NCBI GenBank assembly: GCA_937907495.1
Contig: CALESS010000044.1
Span: forward strand, 1 to 5,384
Reading direction: 5' to 3'
Source of the DNA: an uncultured Anaerolineaceae bacterium
GTDB taxonomy: Bacteria; Chloroflexota; Anaerolineae; Anaerolineales; Anaerolineaceae
DNA length: 5,384 nt
The first letter of the stretch is position 1. The number at the start of each line of letters is the position of its first letter. A model generated the notes under the pieces. The model worked only from the letters and a program-made list of their open reading frames with translations, was not told the DNA's origin and did not search any database. Positions 1 to 5,384 of the stretch are shown one piece after another. Made by a program: the position numbers and the translations under genes.

Positions 1-1005
1 ATTGATGCCATCCAGCATGGTACGACAACGCTTATTGATCATCACGCATCTCCCAATTGTATTGATGGCTCACTAGATATAATTGCGGAGACGGTATTGA
101 AAGCTGGTCTGCGGGCATCGTTGAGTTATGAGGTTACAGACCGCAATGGGAGGGATGGCGCAAAAGCGGGTATTCGGGAGAATCTACGGTTTGCAAATGC
201 AGTAAGAACGAATAACGCAGGCGGTTGCCTCTCTGCCATGTTTGGCTTGCATGCCAGCCTTACATTAAGTGATGAAACGCTAGAGGAATGTAGAAACGCA
301 CTGCCCGAAGGTCTTGGATTCCATGTGCATGTTGCCGAACATCCTGTAGATGAATATGACAGCCTTGAGAAGAGCGGTTTGCGGGTCGTAGACCGGCTGG
401 AAAAGCATGGGATATTGGGTGAAAAGACTATTGTTGTACATGCTGTACATGTGGATGCGCATGAAATGGAGATCCTGGCGGATACCCGTACCTGGGTGAC
501 GCATCAACCGCGCTCCAATATGAACAATGCAGTTGGTTTGCCTCGCGTCAGCGATATGCTGCGTATGGGAATCCGGGTTGGATTGGGGAATGATGGTTTT
601 TCCAATACCATGTGGGATGAATGGAAAGCCGCTTACCTGGCTCACAAGTTGTTGAATGGGGATCCACGCTGGATGCCGGCTGATATGATCGCCCGGATGG
701 CAGTGGATAACAACCGCGCATTGGTGGAAGCGATCTTTGACTGCGCCCCGGTAGGAATCATCGCACCGGGTGCCGCGGCAGACTTGATTTTTGTGGATTA
801 TCACCCATTCACCCCCCTGACGCCGGGAAATTTACCCTGGCAAATCGTCTTTGGTTTTAGTGAGAGCATGATCACCACAACGATTGTCAATGGTAATATT
901 TTGATGAATGACCGGCAATTGACTACAATTGATGTGGAAAAATTAACGAGTGAAGCCAGGGCGCTGGCGCCGGGCGTTTGGGAGAGATACGAAGCACAAT
1001 TTTAA
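1..1005 (+). CDS. ssnA: SsnA-like metal-dependent aminohydrolase, 3' part (5' end outside window)
   Basis: This is an amidohydrolase-superfamily enzyme of the cytosine deaminase/AtzA/SsnA branch, probably a cytosolic deaminase or hydrolase acting on an N-heterocycle. The reading frame is open from base 1, so the gene is cut by the window edge; 334 residues remain, against roughly 440 in SsnA. The first visible stretch, GTTTLIDHHASP, matches the SsnA signature. Metal and active-site landmarks are present in order: HVHVAE (codons around 322-339), the His of VVHAVH (439-441), the segment HQPRSNMNNAVG, and the Asp of GLGNDG (592-594). The C-terminal composite-domain segment APGAAADLIFVDY also fits. 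The N-terminal HxH metal motif must lie upstream of the window. In several bacteria SsnA sits with purine catabolism and selenium-dependent hydroxylase genes (established association, substrate uncertain). Here its 3' neighbour is an F420 gene only 17 bp away, so co-transcription is likely. The family is firm; the exact subfamily and substrate are less so. Confidence 0.8.
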   Translation: MDAIQHGTTTLIDHHASPNCIDGSLDIIAETVLKAGLRASLSYEVTDRNGRDGAKAGIRENLRFANAVRTNNAGGCLSAMFGLHASLTLSDETLEECRNALPEGLGFHVHVAEHPVDEYDSLEKSGLRVVDRLEKHGILGEKTIVVHAVHVDAHEMEILADTRTWVTHQPRSNMNNAVGLPRVSDMLRMGIRVGLGNDGFSNTMWDEWKAAYLAHKLLNGDPRWMPADMIARMAVDNNRALVEAIFDCAPVGIIAPGAAADLIFVDYHPFTPLTPGNLPWQIVFGFSESMITTTIVNGNILMNDRQLTTIDVEKLTSEARALAPGVWERYEAQF

Positions 1006-1010
1006 TTTGC

Positions 1011-1017
1011 AGGAGGG
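1011..1017 (+). promoter_or_regulatory. Strong Shine-Dalgarno that fixes the npdG start
   Basis: AGGAGGG lies 5 bases before the GTG at 1023, in the short gap after the aminohydrolase stop. It decides in favour of the GTG over the in-frame TTG at 978, which lies inside the upstream gene and has no comparable site. Confidence 0.8.
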
Positions 1018-1022
1018 AACCC

Positions 1023-1718
1023 GTGACAGAAGATAGTGGAATCGTATTACCGAAGACAATTGCCATCCTGGGTGGGACGGGGAAGGAAGGCAAAGGGCTG
1101 GCATACCGGTGGGCGAAAGCCGGGTATGCCATTCTGATCGGCTCCAGACAGATAGAAAAAGCGGAGGCGGCAGCCGCGGATCTGAATGAGTTAACAGGAG
1201 GAGCTTGTTCGATCCTAGGAATGACCAATGAATTTGCAGCCGAAAAAGCGGATCTGGTGGTGCTAACCGTTCCTTTCAGTGTCCATAAGGTCATGCTGGA
1301 AGCCATCCGCCCGTTTGTCCAGGGGAAGATATTTATAGATGTCACGGTGCCGCTGGTGCCCCCCAAAGTTACCAAAGTTCAAATGCCGGAAAGCGGAAGC
1401 GCCAGCCTGGAAGCGCAGAAAATCTTGGGAGAAAATGTGCAAGTCGTGGCGGCATTCCAGAATGTCAGTTACGAGCATTTATTACATGACAGCCCCGTCC
1501 AGTGTGATGTATTGGTTTGCGGGAGCGGTAAAGCTGCCCGAGCAGTGGTTTTGGAACTTGTAAAAGCTGCCGGATTGGTCGGATGGGATGCAGGCGTACT
1601 TGAAAACTCCATGGTGGTTGAAGGGATGACCTCCATTCTAATCAACATCAACAAGCAATTCGGGGTGGCCTCGGCGGGGATTCGAATCACGGGAGTGCCG
1701 CGGCAGGATGAGGAATGA
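1023..1718 (+). CDS. npdG: F420-dependent NADP reductase (NADPH-dependent F420 reductase)
   Basis: This cytosolic enzyme transfers hydride reversibly between F420H2 and NADP+, linking the F420 pool to the NADPH pool; it is called Fno in archaea and NpdG in bacteria. The 231-residue protein is close to family length. A Rossmann fold opens near residue 13 with IAILGGTGKEGKGLA (GGTGxxGxG), followed by IGSR at about 39-42, the Ser-Arg pair this family uses to hold the NADP 2'-phosphate. LTVPF and DVTVPLVPP at the expected later strands, and VVAAFQNV in the middle, are also typical. I place the start at GTG 1023 because of the AGGAGGG site; this puts about 12 residues before the first strand. The stop overlaps the cofE start (ATGA, 1715-1718), implying translational coupling. 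Presence beside cofE, cofD and cofC supports the F420 assignment over other NADP oxidoreductases of the same fold. Confidence 0.92.
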   Translation: MTEDSGIVLPKTIAILGGTGKEGKGLAYRWAKAGYAILIGSRQIEKAEAAAADLNELTGGACSILGMTNEFAAEKADLVVLTVPFSVHKVMLEAIRPFVQGKIFIDVTVPLVPPKVTKVQMPESGSASLEAQKILGENVQVVAAFQNVSYEHLLHDSPVQCDVLVCGSGKAARAVVLELVKAAGLVGWDAGVLENSMVVEGMTSILININKQFGVASAGIRITGVPRQDEE

Positions 1719-2482
1719 CATTAACTCTGACACCTGTGCCGGGGATTCCAATCATCCGGGCCGGGGATGACCTGTGTAGAATCATCCTGGCCTGCCTGAA
1801 CGATGCCCGCATCGAATTACAAGATGGAGACGTCCTTGTGCTGGCGCAGAAAATCGTATCCAAGGCCGAGGGCAGGTATGTTGATTTAAATACCATTCAG
1901 CCCTCTGAGAAGGCCCAGGATCTGGCGGAAAAATCTGGCAAGGATGAGCGGATTGTGGAACTGATTTTGCGGGAGAGCAGCCAGGTGCTGCGGGTTCGTC
2001 CGGGAAGTATCATCGTGGAGCACCGGCTGGGGTTTGTGTGCGCCAGCGCAGGGATTGATCATTCCAACGTAGATAGCCTTTATGGCAATGCGGAAGATTG
2101 GGTTTTATTGCTGCCAGAAAACCCGGATGAGACCGCCAGAATAATGCGTATAGCCATATACGATCAATTAAAAATTAACATCGGAATATTGATTATTGAT
2201 TCTCATGGAAGGGCCTGGCGATTGGGAACCGTCGGCGCGGCAATTGGGCTTTCGGGAGTTCCAGGGCTGGTAGATCTTCGCGGGGAACCAGATTTATTCG
2301 GGTATAAGTTGCAAATCACCACGGTGGGCGCTGCGGATGAATTGGCGGCGGCGGCATCGCTGGTGATGGGGCAGGCGGATGAAGGCACACCGGTTGTTCA
2401 CGTGCGAGGTTTTCCTTATCCTTTGCGGGAGAGCTCATTGAGAGAACTGCTCCGCCCACATGACCAGGATATGTTTCGGTGA
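1715..2482 (+). CDS. cofE: Coenzyme F420-0:L-glutamate ligase
   Basis: CofE uses GTP to attach L-glutamate to F420-0 and then further gamma-linked glutamates, building the tail of F420. The 255-residue protein has the usual single-domain length. Recognisable segments in order: GIPIIRAGDD (10-19), GDVLVLAQKIVSKAEG (38-53), GFVCASAGIDHSNV (106-119) carrying the conserved Asp115, LPENPDETA, then IIDSHGRAWRLGTVGAAIG (160-178) with Asp162 and Ser163 at a position where family members usually have Asp-Thr or Asp-Ser for metal/GTP binding, and DLFGYKLQ followed by ADELAAAASLVMGQADEG. There is no C-terminal nitroreductase-like domain as in actinobacterial FbiB. The start ATG overlaps the npdG stop by 4 bases and has AGGA at 1705-1708. 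The number of glutamates added cannot be read from the sequence. Confidence 0.95.
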   Translation: MTLTLTPVPGIPIIRAGDDLCRIILACLNDARIELQDGDVLVLAQKIVSKAEGRYVDLNTIQPSEKAQDLAEKSGKDERIVELILRESSQVLRVRPGSIIVEHRLGFVCASAGIDHSNVDSLYGNAEDWVLLLPENPDETARIMRIAIYDQLKINIGILIIDSHGRAWRLGTVGAAIGLSGVPGLVDLRGEPDLFGYKLQITTVGAADELAAAASLVMGQADEGTPVVHVRGFPYPLRESSLRELLRPHDQDMFR

Positions 2483-2485
2483 CCT

Positions 2486-3043
2486 ATGATTAGACAAGCC
2501 TTTGGCATCGTTTCTCTGCTGAATATTGAGAATAATCAGGCAGCACGGTTGATTTGGAACCGGGCAAGTGATATGGTGCAGAATTTTGGGTTTACTGCTC
2601 CAGAATTTCCGCATTTTTCCTGGCAGGTGGCCGTCAATTATCAATTGGAGCAACTTGCAGAAGATTTGCAACGGGTTGCGCTGGAGACAGAGCCATTTTC
2701 CATCCATATCGCGGGTTTGGGAATTTTTCCGGGCATACAACCTGTGCTTTACTTGAGCATTGTTCGAAGCAAAAAAATGAACCTTCTCCATGAAAAAATT
2801 TGGAGAACCTGTTCTATTCATGGGTTTGAATTAAGTGCTTATTATTCTCCTGAACGTTGGATTCCCCACCTGACCCTGGCTTATGATCCGATCCTGTCTC
2901 CCAAATTATCCCTGATGGTTGAGGCTATGGCCAGCGAACCCTGGGAATGTGAAATAGCGATTGATAACCTGGCAGTTCTCTATCAGAAGGACGGCGAAGC
3001 AGGTATAGCCCTGAATTTGCCATTGCGGAGGGTGGAGAAATGA
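2486..3043 (+). CDS. 2H phosphoesterase superfamily protein (2'-5' RNA ligase-like)
   Basis: This 185-residue protein carries the two His-x-Ser/Thr signatures of the 2H phosphoesterase (LigT/CPDase) fold: HFSW at residues 43-46 and HLTL at 128-131, about 85 residues apart, each in a hydrophobic strand context (PHFSWQVAV and WIPHLTLAY). Known relatives hydrolyse 2',3'-cyclic phosphates or act on RNA 2'-5' linkages, but many members have unknown substrates, and no F420 step is known to need one. The segment between the motifs (FSIHIAGLGIFPG, then VLYLSIV) fits the duplicated alpha-beta lobes. No signal peptide or membrane segment is seen, so it should be cytosolic. It starts 3 bases after the cofE stop, with only a weak Shine-Dalgarno, and its stop overlaps the cofD start (ATGA). 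Translation is therefore probably coupled to cofE. The family call is fairly firm; the function is unknown. Confidence 0.85.
   Translation: MIRQAFGIVSLLNIENNQAARLIWNRASDMVQNFGFTAPEFPHFSWQVAVNYQLEQLAEDLQRVALETEPFSIHIAGLGIFPGIQPVLYLSIVRSKKMNLLHEKIWRTCSIHGFELSAYYSPERWIPHLTLAYDPILSPKLSLMVEAMASEPWECEIAIDNLAVLYQKDGEAGIALNLPLRRVEK
3027..3032 (+). promoter_or_regulatory. Shine-Dalgarno of cofD inside the 2H phosphoesterase gene
   Basis: GGAGGG lies 7 bases before the cofD ATG at 3040, within the last codons of the upstream gene. A second GGAG at 3034-3037 is too close to the start to be the main site. The strong site suggests cofD can also be initiated independently of coupling. Confidence 0.7.
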
Positions 3044-3984
3044 AGGTTGTTGCTCTGGCAGGCGGTGTAGGCGGGGCCAAGTTTGCGCATGGATTGGCCC
3101 AGATTCTACAGCCTGAAGAACTTACCGTGGTTGTGAACACGGGAGACGATTTTGAGCAATTCGGATTATTTATTTCTCCAGATTTAGATACGGTGTGTTA
3201 TACCCTGGCGGGGATTGCCAACCCCGATACAGGCTGGGGGCGCAATGATGAAAGCTGGCGGGTTTTAGCGGAAATTCGCACCCTGGGCGGCCCGGATTGG
3301 TTTAATTTGGGTGACCTGGATCTGGCAACGCATATCATGCGGTCGTTCTATCTCAAAGAAGGAGCAGCGCTCAGCCAGATCACCCGAAGATTTTGCCAGG
3401 CCTGGGGAATTCAGAACCGTATCCTTCCGATGACGGATGATCGAGTACCTACCATCATCCTGACCCAAGATGGGCGAACGTTATCCTTCCAGGACTACTT
3501 TGTTCACTTGAAATGCGAACCGGCCGTGGAAGGGTTTCGTTTTGATGGGATGGAAGACGCCAAACCGGCGGATGGCGTTTTGGAGGCAATCCACGAGGCG
3601 GAGCTGGTAATTATTTGCCCTTCCAATCCATGGGTTAGCATTCAACCCATTCTGGGTGTGCCGGGGATGCGTGAAAATCTGGCAGACAAGAGGATCATCG
3701 CGATCTCTCCCATTATCGGCGGACGGGCGGTGAAGGGACCGGCGGCAAAAATGTATGCAGAATTAGGATTTTCTCCATCCGCTCTGGCCGTTGCTGAGAC
3801 CTACCGCGGGCTGATCTCCGCGCTGGTGGTTGATCAGGTGGATGCCGACCAGGCCTCGCAAATGAACGGCTGGGGTATAATGACTTTGATCACCGACACA
3901 ATTATGAAAGATGTTCCTGATCGTGGGCGATTAGCCAGAGAAGTATTGCAATTTTATACCGCGAGATTATTGGGAGAATGCTGA
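3040..3984 (+). CDS. cofD: 2-phospho-L-lactate (or phosphoenolpyruvate) transferase
   Basis: CofD (FbiA in actinobacteria) transfers the phospho-C3-acid unit from its GDP-activated form onto FO, making F420-0, or dehydro-F420-0 when PEP is the donor. The 314-residue length is normal. Signatures in order: VVALAGGVGGAKFAHGL (3-19), the nucleotide-binding opening; VVNTGDDFEQFGLFISPDLDT (31-51), with Asp50 in the position of the conserved metal-binding Asp of the family; LAGIANPDTGWG; GDLDLATHI (91-99); MTDDRVPT; CPSNPWVSIQPIL (193-205); and SPIIGGRAVKGPAAKM (223-238). The start overlaps the preceding stop by 4 bases. The next gene starts directly after the stop, with no intervening base. Identity as CofD is nearly certain; which C3 donor is used cannot be decided by eye. 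Confidence 0.96.
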   Translation: MKVVALAGGVGGAKFAHGLAQILQPEELTVVVNTGDDFEQFGLFISPDLDTVCYTLAGIANPDTGWGRNDESWRVLAEIRTLGGPDWFNLGDLDLATHIMRSFYLKEGAALSQITRRFCQAWGIQNRILPMTDDRVPTIILTQDGRTLSFQDYFVHLKCEPAVEGFRFDGMEDAKPADGVLEAIHEAELVIICPSNPWVSIQPILGVPGMRENLADKRIIAISPIIGGRAVKGPAAKMYAELGFSPSALAVAETYRGLISALVVDQVDADQASQMNGWGIMTLITDTIMKDVPDRGRLAREVLQFYTARLLGEC

Positions 3985-4599
3985 ATGGGTGTTTGGGCAA
4001 TTGTACCGGTCAAGCCATTACGCCGGGGCAAATCCAGGCTGGCAGGTGTATTATCGGAAGATGAGAGAGCTTTACTGAATTACAGCATGTTAAATAACAC
4101 CTTAAAGGTGCTTAAAGAAGTTCCAGAAATCGAAGCAACATTGGTTATTAGCAGAGATCCTTCTGCTTTATCGTTGGCGAGGGCGAACAAAGCACGAACG
4201 GTTCAAGAGGATGGAAGCCCCGAACTAAATACCGCGATTCGCAGGGCAACCATTGTAGTTCAAGCGTATGCAGCCCAGGGTGTTCTGATCCTGCCTGCAG
4301 ATTTGCCATTAATTTCTTCAGCCGACCTGGCTGTGTTCCTCTCTCACATTGGCAAACCACCGGAGATGGTCATTGCCCCAGACCGGCGGGATGATGGGAC
4401 GAACGCCTTGTTCCTCAGTCCACCGGGGTTGATTGAGTACTCCTATGGGCCGGGTTCATTTCTGAGACATTTACACCAGGCAGAAATGTTCGGTATCCGC
4501 CATACCGTTTGCAGATTGCCTGCTTTTGGTTTGGATCTGGATATTCCTGAAGATTTGGAAATGCTAAAAGTAATGGAAAAATCATTGATCAACGAATAA
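3985..4599 (+). CDS. cofC: 2-phospho-L-lactate / PEP guanylyltransferase
   Basis: CofC (FbiD in bacteria) condenses a C3 phosphoacid with GTP to give the labile GDP-linked donor used by CofD, which explains why the two genes abut. The 204-residue protein has a nucleotidyltransferase fold: AIVPVKPLRRGKSRLA (5-20), the nucleotide-binding loop with Lys10, Lys16, Ser17 and Arg18; LVISRDPS (53-60); LILPADLPLIS (101-111) with Asp106; VIAPDRRDDGTNALFL (129-144), a strong family signature; YGPGSFLRH (154-162); and GLDLDIPEDL (182-191) with Asp184 and Asp186 as likely metal ligands. ATG 3985 follows the cofD TGA directly, and GGAG at 3973-3976 is well spaced. The substrate could be 2-phospho-L-lactate, phosphoenolpyruvate or 3-phosphoglycerate, as all three occur in the family; I cannot choose from sequence alone. 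Confidence 0.94.
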   Translation: MGVWAIVPVKPLRRGKSRLAGVLSEDERALLNYSMLNNTLKVLKEVPEIEATLVISRDPSALSLARANKARTVQEDGSPELNTAIRRATIVVQAYAAQGVLILPADLPLISSADLAVFLSHIGKPPEMVIAPDRRDDGTNALFLSPPGLIEYSYGPGSFLRHLHQAEMFGIRHTVCRLPAFGLDLDIPEDLEMLKVMEKSLINE

Positions 4600-4616
4600 A
4601 TCAATCCCATTTTGCC

Positions 4617-4621
4617 GGAGG
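4617..4621 (+). promoter_or_regulatory. Shine-Dalgarno of the LLM oxidoreductase gene
   Basis: GGAGG lies 5 bases before the ATG at 4627. The 27-base gap 4600-4626 shows no hairpin or T-run terminator, so transcription from cofC probably continues into the next gene. Confidence 0.7.
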
Positions 4622-4626
4622 TTCCC

Positions 4627-5384
4627 ATGTTTCCACGAGTTGCCCTGTATTTGCAAGATGCCCATGATCTGCGTGACGGGTTGGATTACGTCCGTTACGC
4701 CGAGGAAAAGGGGTTTGAAGCAGTCTGGCAGGCCGAAAGCCGCCTGGTTCGGGATGCAATCGTTCCAATGGCTGCGTACGCGGCTGTGACCAATCGCATT
4801 AAGATCGGTTCGGGGGTCATTAATAATTGGACGCGGAATATCGGGCTATTGGCTGCCACTTACCTGACGTTGGATGACCTGGCCCCGGACCGCATCATTT
4901 GCGGCATTGGTGCCTGGTGGGACCCGTTGGCACGGAATGTGGGAATTGACCGCCGGAAACCCCTGACAGCCATGAAGGAAACCGTCTTGATAATGAAGCG
5001 GTTACTAAACCTGGAGCGGGTGACCTTCCATGGTGAGTTTATCCATGTGGATGGTATCGAACTGGATGTGGTTCATGGAAGAAGGGAGCCGCGCAACGTG
5101 CCCATTTTCATTGGCGCCACAGGGGATCAAATGATGGAGCTGACAGGCGAAATTTGCGATGGAGCTGTATTGAATTATTGTGTACCACCCGAATACAACC
5201 TGCGAGCGCTGGACTTGTTGGCAAAGGGTGCGGCAAAATCAGGCCGAACCCTGGATGCGATTGACAGGCCGCAGTTGGTGGTTTGCTCGGTGGATCAGGA
5301 TCATGACAGGGCAATTGACACCACCCGCGAGCTGCTCACCCAGTATCTTGCGCAACAGCCGCACATCGCCAAGGCTTCCGGCGT
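4627..5384 (+). CDS. LLM-class F420-dependent oxidoreductase, Mer-like, 5' part (3' end outside window)
   Basis: This is a bacterial luciferase-like (LLM) TIM-barrel oxidoreductase of the branch that includes F420-dependent methylenetetrahydromethanopterin reductase (Mer). The frame is open from ATG 4627 to the window edge, giving 252 residues of an expected 320-350. Visible segments: [30 protein letters not shown] (5-34), the first barrel strand and helix; [44 protein letters not shown] (57-78), the cofactor-side strand typical of the family; [24 protein letters not shown] (84-107), where Mer-type enzymes have a Gly-rich turn; and [26 protein letters not shown] (158-183), the late barrel strand typical of LLM enzymes. 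Position directly behind cofC, with no terminator between, supports F420 rather than FMN as cofactor, but this is inferred. The substrate is unknown: a C1-pterin/folate is possible, as is an unrelated small molecule. Confidence 0.88.
   Translation, partial: MFPRVALYLQDAHDLRDGLDYVRYAEEKGFEAVWQAESRLVRDAIVPMAAYAAVTNRIKIGSGVINNWTRNIGLLAATYLTLDDLAPDRIICGIGAWWDPLARNVGIDRRKPLTAMKETVLIMKRLLNLERVTFHGEFIHVDGIELDVVHGRREPRNVPIFIGATGDQMMELTGEICDGAVLNYCVPPEYNLRALDLLAKGAAKSGRTLDAIDRPQLVVCSVDQDHDRAIDTTRELLTQYLAQQPHIAKASG

Noticed and set aside
434..452. Repeated palindromic TGTACATG-like words
   Set aside because: They encode the conserved VVHAVHV segment of the aminohydrolase; the repeat follows from the His-Val codons and is not in a regulatory position.
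280..804. 174-codon open frame on the - strand
   Set aside because: It lies wholly opposite the conserved catalytic part of the aminohydrolase, and its translation shows no recognisable domain; it is an antisense shadow.
978..1022. Longer npdG starting at the in-frame TTG at 978
   Set aside because: It would overlap the end of the aminohydrolase and add 15 residues without family support, while the GTG at 1023 has a strong Shine-Dalgarno 5 bases upstream.
923..1375. 150-codon open frame on the - strand spanning the ssnA-npdG junction
   Set aside because: It is antisense to two well-supported genes, has a low-complexity Ser/Pro/Ala-rich translation and matches no family.
2435..2821. 128-codon open frame on the - strand opposite the cofE end and the 2H gene
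   Set aside because: The + strand gene carries both 2H motifs and fits the operon; the antisense product has no recognisable features.
4600..4626. Possible terminator or promoter between cofC and the LLM gene
   Set aside because: There is no stable inverted repeat, no T-run after a stem and no clear -35/-10 pair; only a Shine-Dalgarno is visible.

Overview
The window carries seven genes, all on the + strand, packed with almost no intergenic space. It is read as one operon-like block for making and using coenzyme F420. The fragment has no rRNA or other taxonomic marker. Moderate GC content, strong Shine-Dalgarno sequences, a GTG start and a stand-alone CofE (not the two-domain FbiB of actinobacteria) suggest a bacterium. 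Chloroflexota, possibly an Anaerolineae-like lineage, is my best guess, but it is an inference from general knowledge of which phyla make F420. An archaeal source is less likely though not formally excluded.

Layout: (1) 1-1005 is the 3' part of a metal-dependent aminohydrolase of the SsnA/AtzA type, with its N-terminus off the left edge. (2) After 17 bp comes an F420-dependent NADP reductase (npdG/fno; GTG start at 1023). (3) cofE, F420-0:gamma-glutamyl ligase, overlaps it by 4 bp. (4) Three bases later is a 2H phosphoesterase (2'-5' RNA ligase-like) that is not part of any known F420 pathway. (5) cofD, the 2-phospho-L-lactate (or phosphoenolpyruvate) transferase, overlaps that gene by 4 bp. 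(6) cofC/fbiD, the guanylyltransferase, begins on the base after the cofD stop. (7) After 27 bp comes a luciferase-like monooxygenase (LLM) family oxidoreductase resembling methylene-H4MPT reductase, open to the right edge.

How they fit together: CofC activates a C3 acid phosphate with GTP. CofD moves that unit onto FO to give F420-0 (or dehydro-F420-0). CofE adds the glutamate tail. NpdG exchanges hydride between F420 and NADP(H). The LLM protein is a plausible consumer of F420H2. FO synthase (CofG/CofH or FbiC) is not in the window and must be elsewhere if the pathway is complete. The main puzzle is the 2H phosphoesterase, which appears translationally coupled between cofE and cofD. I see no mobile elements, CRISPR arrays, RNA genes, convincing promoters or terminators, and no gene-free stretch longer than 27 bp.
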